DNA of 64,000 bases from NCBI RefSeq assembly GCF_039511225.1, contig NZ_CP154261.1, forward strand, positions 5,828,001-5,892,000, read 5' to 3'. Position 1 is the first letter of the stretch; each line of letters starts with the position of its first letter. The notes under the pieces were generated by a model. The model was not told the origin of the DNA and did not search any database. It saw only the letters and a program-made list of their open reading frames with translations. Made by a program: the position numbers and the translations under genes. This document shows positions 56,372-64,000 of this stretch, piece by piece. The stretch is from Sphingobacterium multivorum (GTDB taxonomy: Bacteria; Bacteroidota; Bacteroidia; Sphingobacteriales; Sphingobacteriaceae).

Positions 56372-58519
56372 ATGAAGCTGTTATTAACCTTACTATTTTT
56401 AAGTATTACCATCGTATCGGCACAGTCTATCTTAAAAGGGAAAGTACTGGGCAAAAACGGCAAACCGATATATTTAGCCAATGTTTTTATTGACGGCACC
56501 TATGATGGCGGCACGACCGATTCGCTTGGAAACTTTATGTTTGAAACTAGTGAACAAGGTCCTATAATGCTGAAAGCGTCTGTTGTGGGCCTCCCAACAT
56601 ATAGTAAGTCTATCCAGCTTCCTCAGAAAGAATTGCTTATTATTCAAATGCAAGAAAGTGAGAATCGCCTACAGGAAGTCACGATTCAGGCAGGGGTGCT
56701 ACAAGCCAATAGCTCCGGAAAAAACACGGTAATGAGTCCATTGGATATTGTCACTACGGCAGGCAGCATGGGAAACATCATCAGCGCATTAGCAACATTG
56801 CCCGGTGCACAGGTTGGGGGAGAAAATGGACGTCTTATGGTTCACGGTGGAGATGCCTCCGAAACACAGACCTACATCAATGGAATCAGAGTAGCCCAAC
56901 CTTACACCGCAACACCCAATGAAGTTCCTGTAAGGGGTCGATTTTCACCCATGCTCTTTAAAGGCGTAAATTTCTCTACAGGTGGTTATTCGGCAGAATT
57001 TGGTAATGCGCTATCCAGCATTCTAGCCCTAAACACCGAAAATACCATAGAACAGCGCAAAACAGAGTTTTCACTATCTTCCGTTGGACTAGGTTTGGGA
57101 CATACCTTACAATGGGGCAAAAACTCCCTCACCTTCAACAGCAGTTATACCAACTTAAAACCTTATTCCAAAATTATTACGCCAGATATCAAATGGACAA
57201 AACCCTATGAAAACGCCTCCGGAGAAATGATCTATCGTCATCAGTTTAAAGAAGGCTTTCTAAATATCTATGGGGCATACAATTTCGAAAATATGAGCCT
57301 TTACCAAGCAGACATCAATTATGAGCAACCTGTCCCATTGAAAAAGAAATCCAACAATGCCTACGCCAACATCAGTTACAGTCAGAATCTGGGAAATCGA
57401 TGGACATTCCAGTCCGGTATTGGCCTAGGCTACCTGACCGATAAGCTACACTACGATGAAATCTACCTGCCTAATGAAGAAAAGAGTCTTCATCTAAAAG
57501 GAACGCTAAGTAAGATCTGGAACAATAAGATTAAAAGTATTGGCGGAATAGAATATTTCGACACCAATTATCAAGAAGAATATCACCGACAAACCATTGA
57601 TTATCGCTACGGGTATCATAGCAAGATGACCGCCGTATTTACGGAAACGACCTTCGGCATCCTCCCGAACTTAATCGGAAAGATTGGCTTACGAGAAACT
57701 TCCTCCAATTTGCAGGCGAAGAGCACGTTAGAACCAAGAGCTTCGCTGGGCTACGCATTAAATAAATATACGCAGCTCTCACTTGCCTATGGGAACTTCC
57801 ATCAGCAGGCGCCAACACCTCTATTAAAATATGCCCCTCAGCTTGACTGGATGGAGGCCAATCACTATATCGCCAATTATTTCTATGCGCGTGGCGGCCA
57901 CTTACTTCGCTTAGAAGCTTATCGCAAAGAATATAACAATTTGGTAAAATACAACAGTGCGACGCCAAAATACGACAGCCAATATGACAATAACGGGAGC
58001 GGTAAGGTCAAAGGCTTTGACTTATTTTATAAAAACAGCAGCAGCATCAAAAACCTCCAATACTGGATTTCATATTCCTATACGGACAGTAAGCGAAATG
58101 AAGCGAACTATCCGACGACAGTCACTCCCCCATATATCTACAAACACAGTTTCTATATCGTTGGGAAATACTGGCTACCCAGTCTACGTTCACAGCTCAG
58201 TGTGACAAATTCGTTTGTATCCGGCAGAAATTACAATGATCCCAATCAAACAGTATTTATGAATAGCCATACAAAAGGTTACAATAATCTCTCTATGAGT
58301 TGGTCGTTCCTTTATAGCCAGCAAAAAATTATCCATTTCTCCGTCAGTAATGTTCTTGGCGCTAGCCCAATCTATGGCTATCAATATGCAGACCGACCAA
58401 ATTCACAAGGAATCTATGACCGTAGACCGATTGTCCCTACCGCCAAGCGCTTTGTGTTTCTGGGCTATTTCTGGACAATTAGTAAAAATGAAAAGGACAA
58501 TCAATTGGACAATCTATAA
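56372..58519 (+). CDS. TonB-dependent outer membrane receptor with CarboxypepD-reg N-terminal domain
   Basis: 715 residues with a signal peptide ending VSAQS. Residues about 20-105 form the carboxypeptidase-regulatory-like domain (LKGKVLGKNGKPIYLANVFI, TDSLGNFMFETSE). The plug domain follows, with GENGRLMVHGGDASETQTYI and GGYSAEFGNALSSILAL. The rest is a 22-strand-type barrel ending FVFLGYFWTISKNEKDN. No SusD partner is next to it. Substrate is unknown; the downstream genes are a secreted helical protein and a LytS/LytTR pair. Confidence 0.92.
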   Translation: MKLLLTLLFLSITIVSAQSILKGKVLGKNGKPIYLANVFIDGTYDGGTTDSLGNFMFETSEQGPIMLKASVVGLPTYSKSIQLPQKELLIIQMQESENRLQEVTIQAGVLQANSSGKNTVMSPLDIVTTAGSMGNIISALATLPGAQVGGENGRLMVHGGDASETQTYINGIRVAQPYTATPNEVPVRGRFSPMLFKGVNFSTGGYSAEFGNALSSILALNTENTIEQRKTEFSLSSVGLGLGHTLQWGKNSLTFNSSYTNLKPYSKIITPDIKWTKPYENASGEMIYRHQFKEGFLNIYGAYNFENMSLYQADINYEQPVPLKKKSNNAYANISYSQNLGNRWTFQSGIGLGYLTDKLHYDEIYLPNEEKSLHLKGTLSKIWNNKIKSIGGIEYFDTNYQEEYHRQTIDYRYGYHSKMTAVFTETTFGILPNLIGKIGLRETSSNLQAKSTLEPRASLGYALNKYTQLSLAYGNFHQQAPTPLLKYAPQLDWMEANHYIANYFYARGGHLLRLEAYRKEYNNLVKYNSATPKYDSQYDNNGSGKVKGFDLFYKNSSSIKNLQYWISYSYTDSKRNEANYPTTVTPPYIYKHSFYIVGKYWLPSLRSQLSVTNSFVSGRNYNDPNQTVFMNSHTKGYNNLSMSWSFLYSQQKIIHFSVSNVLGASPIYGYQYADRPNSQGIYDRRPIVPTAKRFVFLGYFWTISKNEKDNQLDNL

Positions 58520-58671
58520 TAAGCATCAACTCATCATCGAAATATGTCGGTCCATCCAAAATTATTTCTATTTGCAGCGAAGGATTGCCAACTTCAAGAA
58601 CAATCAATAAAATATACATCACACACAACAACAATAACTTAGAAAAATATTTAAACTAAAAACGAAAGATC

Positions 58672-59286
58672 ATGAAATCATTTATTATCGTCCTCATCTG
58701 CCTTATAAGCGGCAGCGCGTTTGCACAAGGCAATTTTGAAAAAAGTATGGGACAAGCCATGAGTCTATGGCAATCGGGAGAGACACAAAAAGCGGCCGCT
58801 CTTTTAGAGCGTATTGCACAGGCAGAAAAGGACAATTGGATTCCTGCCTATTATCAGGCCATGGTACTGACAACAGCATCCTTCAGGGAGAAAAATAAAG
58901 AGACACAGGCAAAATATATACAGTCTGCAGAAGAAATACTAAACAATAGTGCCCAGGAAAATAATTCGGAATGGCTCGTGCTGAGAGCGATGAACCAAAC
59001 AGCATTGATGATTACAGACCCCATGACAAAAGGCAAAGAGCTTTCGCCTAAGATTATAGGTCTATATCAAAAAGCCATCAGCCTTGCGCCAAACAATCCA
59101 CGTGCGGTATTGGGACTAGCGGAATTCCAAATAAACGCAAAAAAATATTTCAACCAGGATACCAGCAAAGAATGTGAGGATGCAAAGAAAGCACTATCTT
59201 TATTCGGTGAAGAGAAGATTACTACGCCATTTGCACCTTCATGGGGCAAAGATCGGGCAGAACAACTCGTAAAGGAATGCAAATAA
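58672..59286 (+). CDS. Secreted TPR-like helical protein
   Basis: 204 residues with a signal peptide ending SAFAQGN. The mature part is helical with TPR spacing: AMSLWQSGETQKAAALLERI, WIPAYYQAMVLTTASF and RAVLGLAEFQINAKKYFNQ. It may sit in the periplasm beside the TonB receptor. The histidine kinase gene begins 6 bases after it, so it is co-expressed with the regulatory pair. Confidence 0.82.
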   Translation: MKSFIIVLICLISGSAFAQGNFEKSMGQAMSLWQSGETQKAAALLERIAQAEKDNWIPAYYQAMVLTTASFREKNKETQAKYIQSAEEILNNSAQENNSEWLVLRAMNQTALMITDPMTKGKELSPKIIGLYQKAISLAPNNPRAVLGLAEFQINAKKYFNQDTSKECEDAKKALSLFGEEKITTPFAPSWGKDRAEQLVKECK

Positions 59287-59292
59287 CACATT

Positions 59293-60360
59293 GTGAAAAA
59301 AGCACCATTTAAAGCGATTATACAAGCACTACTCGCAAGCTTGGTCGTGACCATCTATTTTGTGGTTGTGGCCAAGCTTGACCATAACGATGTCCCTTGG
59401 ATATCCATCATCTTTCACCCTAATATGGTCCGAGGTTTACTATACGGATTTTTTCTCTTTCTAGGTCATAGCTATCTATCGAAATGGGTTGGGAAAAAGT
59501 ACCCAAACAGTAAAGATTTTGTGAAGAAGATAATTGTTTTTTACAGTATCAGTTTCTTCTTGACCGTACTGGTCGTTTTTATTGTCAATGCTTTTTTCTC
59601 TGGACTTTTTAACCCGGGTGTTCCCAAAAATTTCGCTCAGCGTTTTCACCAATTTATTCATCAACAACGTGTTGCATATTATTTTCAAACCGCGATGATA
59701 TCTTGGTGCATTTCAATGATTTTTTTTGGTTTCTATTTCTATAAAAGATTCAAAGATTACCAAATCAAAGAGTCTCATCAGGAAAAACAACAAATAGCAG
59801 CACAATTTGAGTCGCTCAAGCATCAACTCGACCCACATTTTTTGTTCAACAGTTTGAATGTATTGAATGGATTAATTGAGGAAAGCCCTAAAAAAGCCAG
59901 TATGTTTACGACAGACCTTTCTAGGATATATCGCTATGTATTGGAACAAAGGGGCAAAAGCCTCGTTTCTTTACAGGAAGAGCTTACTTTTTCAAAGGCT
60001 TATTTAAACCTTTTGAGTCTGCGCTTCGAAGCCGGTATACAGATCGATCTACAGATCAATGCGGAGCAGCATACTGGTTTTATATTACCGCTTTCCCTTC
60101 AATTACTGATCGAAAATGCAATCAAACACAATATTATTTCGATCAGGAAGCCGCTTTTATTGAAGATTTATAGAAAAAATAATTACCTCTATGTTGAAAA
60201 CAATCTTCAAAAAAAGAAAGTGCTCCATGATCATTCGGGAATCGGTTTGAAAAATATTCAGGAACGTTATGCTATCCTGTCCAATCTAGCGGTGCATATT
60301 CAGGAAACTGATCTATTATTTTCTGTCGGATTGCCCATCATCAATGAAATAACCCCCTAG
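59293..60360 (+). CDS. LytS/YehU-type sensor histidine kinase
   Basis: 355 residues. The GTG start at 59293 gives MKKAPFKAIIQALLASLVVT. Four transmembrane helices (about 10-32, 46-64, 76-100 and 135-155) have short loops. The His_kinase domain (PF06580) starts LKHQLDPHFLFNSLNVLNGL with the phosphorylated His in DPHFLFN. The ATPase part has LLIENAIKHN and SGIGLKNIQERYA. It pairs with the LytTR regulator 125 bases downstream. Confidence 0.93.
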   Translation: MKKAPFKAIIQALLASLVVTIYFVVVAKLDHNDVPWISIIFHPNMVRGLLYGFFLFLGHSYLSKWVGKKYPNSKDFVKKIIVFYSISFFLTVLVVFIVNAFFSGLFNPGVPKNFAQRFHQFIHQQRVAYYFQTAMISWCISMIFFGFYFYKRFKDYQIKESHQEKQQIAAQFESLKHQLDPHFLFNSLNVLNGLIEESPKKASMFTTDLSRIYRYVLEQRGKSLVSLQEELTFSKAYLNLLSLRFEAGIQIDLQINAEQHTGFILPLSLQLLIENAIKHNIISIRKPLLLKIYRKNNYLYVENNLQKKKVLHDHSGIGLKNIQERYAILSNLAVHIQETDLLFSVGLPIINEITP

Positions 60361-60485
60361 AACCATGGAATCTTCAATAAATACATGCGGCTAAGCACTG
60401 AAAGACAACATCTACCCAGCGGCATTGTGCCTCACTAAATTAAACGGCACAAAGATTTGATAATCGATAAGAAGCACGATAAGCA

Positions 60486-61235
60486 ATGAAAATATTAATT
60501 ATAGAAGACGAACTTCCATCGGCGAGATTACTTCAAAGAAAACTTGAGGAGCTCGGTTATACCGTATCTGCTGTACTGCAAACGGTGGAAGAATCCATTG
60601 AGTGGTTTATGTCAAACAGTGACCCAGACCTCCTTTTTTTGGATATTCAGCTCGCGGATGGGATTTCATTTGACATCCTGGAGCAGGTGAAACCCAGTTC
60701 GGCCATTATTTTTACCACCGCATACGATGAATATATGTTGCGTGCTTTTAAACAAAATAGCATCGATTACCTGCTGAAGCCAATTGAAGATGAAGAATTG
60801 GAAAATGCAATTGAAAAATTCCGCCAATTTAGACACCCCAATCCTCCGTTCGATCTGGCATCGCTTGAAGCGTTGTTTAGAAACCCTAACCCAACATTTA
60901 AGGAACGCTTTACAATCAAAATTGGCCAAAGTCTAAAAGTTGTGACAAGCCAGCAAGTTGAATGCATTTACAGCGAAAACAAAGGCACTTACCTTTATAC
61001 CAACGAAAATGGAAACTATCTTTTGGATCAGACATTGGATGCGTTGATGCCACAACTATCTCCTAAGGATTTCTTTAGGATCAATCGAAGCACGATTATT
61101 CAATTTGATGCCATCAAAAATATTGCTGTACATTCCAATGCCCGGCTAAAAATATACCTTAAACATTATGAATCGGATGAGCTTATTGTCTCCCGGGAGA
61201 AAGTCTCAGTCTTCAAAAAATGGCTTGACAATTAG
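60486..61235 (+). CDS. LytTR-family response regulator
   Basis: 249 residues. Receiver domain: IIEDELPSARLL, phosphorylated Asp in DLLFLDIQLADGISF (near 57), TTAYDEYMLRAFKQNSIDYL and LLKPIEDEE. LytTR DNA-binding domain from about 140: ERFTIKIGQSLKVVTSQQVE, FFRINRSTIIQFDAIKNI, and a basic end. It should control genes with paired LytTR half-sites; the neighbouring TonB operon is the likely target, not demonstrated. Confidence 0.94.
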   Translation: MKILIIEDELPSARLLQRKLEELGYTVSAVLQTVEESIEWFMSNSDPDLLFLDIQLADGISFDILEQVKPSSAIIFTTAYDEYMLRAFKQNSIDYLLKPIEDEELENAIEKFRQFRHPNPPFDLASLEALFRNPNPTFKERFTIKIGQSLKVVTSQQVECIYSENKGTYLYTNENGNYLLDQTLDALMPQLSPKDFFRINRSTIIQFDAIKNIAVHSNARLKIYLKHYESDELIVSREKVSVFKKWLDN

Positions 61236-61362
61236 TCTTGCCGTTCCCAAAAAGTACGATAGGGTAATTGCTTTACAAGAGAAATAGGCTAGCATAAAAA
61301 ATGGCCCGTCAAATTTAGCGTTTGGCAGACATAACCAAGCTAAGACAAAGCGCGAAACTAAG

Positions 61363-61830
61363 CTACATATTGATTCGATAATTTAGCGGAATACTAAATC
61401 GAAGAGACACCGCAAACCCCTTTATCGGATTATAATCTCTTTTTTCATTGATTGAAAATCCATAACCAAAATCAAGATCCACCAATGTAGCCAAGCTCAC
61501 CCCAACTTTGGGGGTAATGGTATATGGAGTAAGTTCTGTACGAACAAAAGGAGTCAAGACATAGGTTTGGGGATAATACGTTATTGCAGCCTCAGGGATT
61601 ACGGCAAACTTTTTTTGTGTCCAAGTAAAGTTTGCTGTTGCATCTGCTCGCAGTATATGATCTCCACTAAAAGGGAATGCGAAATAAGCACCCGTTTTTA
61701 ATACACTGCCTTTTTGGAACTGATAACTCAGTGAAGGACCGATTAAATAATCTTGCGCTTTTAGGTTGCTAACCAGCGTTAACAACGCAACAAGCGGCCC
61801 CAGGAGTTTATAGATCGTCTTACTGCACAT
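61363..61830 (-). CDS. Exported beta-barrel-like protein, paralogue 1
   Basis: 155 residues with a signal peptide ending SNLKAQDY. The mature part is built of alternating strands and aromatic residues, as in small outer-membrane barrels. It shares TELTPYTITPKVGVSLATLV and the ending PLNYRINM with the gene upstream, so the two are tandem duplicates. Function unknown. Confidence 0.75.
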   Translation of the reverse strand: MCSKTIYKLLGPLVALLTLVSNLKAQDYLIGPSLSYQFQKGSVLKTGAYFAFPFSGDHILRADATANFTWTQKKFAVIPEAAITYYPQTYVLTPFVRTELTPYTITPKVGVSLATLVDLDFGYGFSINEKRDYNPIKGFAVSLRFSIPLNYRINM

Positions 61831-61837
61831 TTTCCAA

Positions 61838-62314
61838 TTAATAAATATGAAAATTGAGCGGAATATTTACCCCCACTGAAACGGTAATTCCGTCAATCGG
61901 CTTAAAATTTTTCTTCGTATTATAATCAAATCCATAACCTATTCCCAGATCCACAATGGAGAATAGACTGGCCCCCACTTTTGGCGTTATGGTGTAAGGT
62001 GTTAACTCTGCTTTCACAAAAGGGAAAAGAACAAAATCATTTAGATAGTAAGTAAATCCCAGCTCTGGAATAACCGTCGTTTTATCTTCCATCCAGCTGA
62101 AATTAGCTCCGGCATCAATTTTCATATATTGAAAATCATTAGGTGCAAATAAGCCCCAGCCCGAAACTTTCAGAAAATTGCCACTTTGATACTGATAGCC
62201 AACTGAAGGACCCCAGATCCATTTATTATGTTGTTTCCAGGGCTTATCTTGTGCTTTAGACAACGTAGTAAAGAGAAAAAGGATAGTAAATAACGATAAT
62301 ATTCTTAGTTTCAT
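61838..62314 (-). CDS. Exported beta-barrel-like protein, paralogue 2
   Basis: 158 residues with a signal peptide ending LSKAQDKP. It shares AELTPYTITPKVGASLFSIV and YGFDYNTKKNFKPIDGI with its downstream neighbour; only 7 bases separate them. The strand pattern suggests an eight-stranded barrel, not proven. Confidence 0.75.
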   Translation of the reverse strand: MKLRILSLFTILFLFTTLSKAQDKPWKQHNKWIWGPSVGYQYQSGNFLKVSGWGLFAPNDFQYMKIDAGANFSWMEDKTTVIPELGFTYYLNDFVLFPFVKAELTPYTITPKVGASLFSIVDLGIGYGFDYNTKKNFKPIDGITVSVGVNIPLNFHIY

Positions 62315-62448
62315 CCAGCTAAATTACAAACTATAATCTATTTTATGGAATACAACAGGTGCATACCAGAATAGTTTTACTTAAGACAGAAAAACAGTAA
62401 ATATATACACACACAGTTGATGAACAAAAGTATAGTTTAGGCCGGTCT

Positions 62449-63579
62449 TTAATAAGGTAATATCTTGATTCGGATAAACTGTGATCGTTCGTTCAACGAT
62501 CCTTCATCGCCCCAATAGCCATCAATATGGTTGGCAGCAGTATATATACATCCATCGTTGCCCCAGAACATCAATTCCTCTTTCCAGGTTGGCATCCACT
62601 CTTTAAAACTAACAAAAAGCATCGGCGTCACCTTTCCTTGTTTCACGTGGAAGAGCTGCAAGTCACCTGTCGATTCATATGGATCGGCGTGCAAAGTCAT
62701 CAGATAATTTTTATCGGCAGAAAAGTAGGGATAATCCCCACATTCCACAATTAGATGACCATCCCGTTTATCAAAAAGTCGCACATCAGCACTTTCCCAG
62801 TAATTCCCATCAACGGCAAAAGCATTTAGAAAATCATAATGTCCTTTATAAGAATAACTGGCTTCCAATTCATTATCGATATCCTTATCCGTAAAAGTTA
62901 ACTTTTTCCCATTGGTCAAAGGCAATTCCAAGATCTTTCCGTTTTTAGGATAAGACAGGGTATCCTTGATCAAATAATTTTTGGCCGTATTCTGAGCGGC
63001 TAGGAACGTTTGTTTATCAATCAACTCTAACTGGAGATACTTATCTAAAGAATGCCCCTTTTCATAATACATTTCTTTACCATTTATAGTAAGAGAGACG
63101 ATTGAATTTAAATCTCTGGGGGAAATTGTAATCTGATCCTGTTTCCCCAGCCTGGACTTCGCTACATACACTTTTTCCCATCGTGTAATATCACCTGTTT
63201 CGCCATTTTCCCCTTTGTAATCGCGCTGTATACGGTCCATGACAGCAACCCATTCTCCTTCTTCACCGATCACATCCAGCTTGGTGCCATAGGGATATTT
63301 TCCTAATAGCGGAGCCGCTCCATCTGCACCTTGTCTAAGTTCGACTCCAGCACGATCAACAACATAGGTGTTTTTTAAAACCTTTGTCTTGTCATAGTCA
63401 ATCGGCAAAGGAGGAAATTTAGCAGCATTCATCGTATCCTTCACGGCAATGGTTTTAAGTTCAGAAGAATCCTTTAAATCTGTATTATTAACCTTCGTAT
63501 TGTGACCACAGCTCAAGATTCCCATGAATAATGTTGCTCCAAGGAATAAAGATAGGGGTGAAAATAGTTGTCTATTCAT
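62449..63579 (-). CDS. SH3-domain lipoprotein
   Basis: 376 residues from the ATG at 63579; the frame extends upstream to 63696, but only the later start places a lipobox (MGILSC) after a proper signal. Residues about 72-120 form a bacterial SH3 domain: RAGVELRQGADGAAPLLGKY, PYGTKLDVIGEEGEWVAVMD. A beta-rich C-terminal region contains WESADVRLFDKRDGHLIVEC. Function unknown; SH3b domains usually bind cell-wall or protein ligands. Confidence 0.8.
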   Translation of the reverse strand: MNRQLFSPLSLFLGATLFMGILSCGHNTKVNNTDLKDSSELKTIAVKDTMNAAKFPPLPIDYDKTKVLKNTYVVDRAGVELRQGADGAAPLLGKYPYGTKLDVIGEEGEWVAVMDRIQRDYKGENGETGDITRWEKVYVAKSRLGKQDQITISPRDLNSIVSLTINGKEMYYEKGHSLDKYLQLELIDKQTFLAAQNTAKNYLIKDTLSYPKNGKILELPLTNGKKLTFTDKDIDNELEASYSYKGHYDFLNAFAVDGNYWESADVRLFDKRDGHLIVECGDYPYFSADKNYLMTLHADPYESTGDLQLFHVKQGKVTPMLFVSFKEWMPTWKEELMFWGNDGCIYTAANHIDGYWGDEGSLNERSQFIRIKILPY

Positions 63580-63768
63580 AAAGGTCAAGGTAGCGATTCC
63601 CATGCCAAAAAAAATACTGGTTTTCAGGGGTTCTCCGAGAGCCAATACGATTATCCAAAGGTTCACAGTTTTAGCGAGGTAAAATCTAAAGCTCATTCCA
63701 AATTTGAACGAGATCCTTTGAATAGGATATCTATAGCCACAAAGGCTCGTTAAAAACCTGAGGAATTT

Positions 63769-64000
63769 TTAGTCTCTTAGCCATAAATTTTTCCCTTTAA
63801 TTTGTAAACCGGCCTCTGACTTCCGTGCATGCACAATGGTACTAATGATAGCGATAAAGATGGTCAAGAAGCGGAAAAAATTGCTCCATCCATTTCCTGC
63901 AGCATTGTCTGCAACATCAAAAATCATCCATGCCGAATTCATCAAAACATGAAGTGCTATCGGTATCCAAAGATTAAAACTCCATTCGGCATACAACCAC
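63769..64000 (-). CDS. CPBP-family intramembrane protease, C-terminal part (cut by window edge)
   Basis: The reading frame runs off the right end, so only about 76 C-terminal residues are seen. WLYAEWSFNLWIPIALHVLM followed by NSAWMIF matches the last conserved CPBP (Abi/CAAX protease) segment with its catalytic His. One more hydrophobic helix follows (FFRFLTIFIAIISTIV), then a short basic tail. Confidence 0.72.
   Translation of the reverse strand, partial: WLYAEWSFNLWIPIALHVLMNSAWMIFDVADNAAGNGWSNFFRFLTIFIAIISTIVHARKSEAGLQIKGKNLWLRD

Noticed and set aside
58520..58620. Short frame of 32 codons after the TonB receptor gene
   Set aside because: Low-complexity Thr-rich end, no promoter and no recognisable product.

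Overview
The window looks like the chromosome of a Bacteroidota bacterium of the Sphingobacteriaceae, most likely Sphingobacterium. This is inferred from the rRNA operon, the Bacteroidota-type promoters (TTG, 19-20 bases, TAnnTTTG), the near absence of Shine-Dalgarno sequences although the 16S 3' end keeps an intact CCTCC, a CarboxypepD-reg/TonB-dependent receptor, and the lineage versions of RNA polymerase omega, BamD and an AURKAIP1/COX24-type small ribosomal protein. Most of the window is ordinary core chromosome with no prophage, insertion sequence, CRISPR array or conjugative element that I could recognise.

Layout. 0.3-3.2 kb (minus): potassium uptake (TrkH-type channel, TrkA-type regulator) and a YbjQ-family protein. 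3.3-8.7 kb: a membrane-anchored AsmA-like protein diverging from a secreted lipoprotein plus helical-repeat protein pair, closed by a 25-bp perfect hairpin. 8.8-14.5 kb: rsgA diverging from polA, a MORN-repeat protein and psd. 14.5-17.4 kb: an intramembrane-type histidine kinase and a DUF47-Pit phosphate transporter operon with Pho-box-like repeats. 17.5-19 kb: a highly expressed OmpA-family protein behind a sigma-54-like promoter. 19-28.9 kb: housekeeping genes (TPR protein, aroE, metallo-beta-lactamase-fold hydrolase, LolC/E-like permease, Nfu, bamD, omega, coaBC, an RsmF-type rRNA methyltransferase, SRPBCC protein).

29.5-35.2 kb: a complete minus-strand rRNA operon, 16S - tRNA-Ile(GAT) - tRNA-Ala(TGC) - 23S - 5S, with tandem promoters. 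Upstream of it, 35.2-36.8 kb holds no convincing gene: a G+C-rich block with a 23-bp direct repeat, an A+T-rich TTTAGGG-like inverted repeat, a second G+C-rich block, and a 22-bp-period tandem repeat.

36.8-46.9 kb is the most interesting stretch: an HD domain fused to a Pycsar-effector-type transmembrane domain (PycTM), polyphosphate kinase ppk1, an SdiA-regulated-like lipoprotein, an outer-membrane protein joining a kinase-like N-terminal half to a BamA/TamA barrel, a large GAF-domain protein and a TRIC-family channel. I propose, as inference only, a nucleotide/polyphosphate-linked envelope stress or defence module.

47-56 kb: def, a protein resembling a domain common in phages, a Gfo/Idh/MocA oxidoreductase, miaA, rng, a 29-residue small ribosomal-type protein, a TPR protein, HU, a BioF-like aminotransferase and a D-2-hydroxyacid dehydrogenase. 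56-61 kb: a TonB-dependent receptor, a secreted helical protein and a LytS/LytTR two-component pair. 61-64 kb (minus): two tandem paralogous beta-barrel-like proteins, an SH3-domain lipoprotein and the C-terminal end of a CPBP-family membrane protease cut by the window edge.
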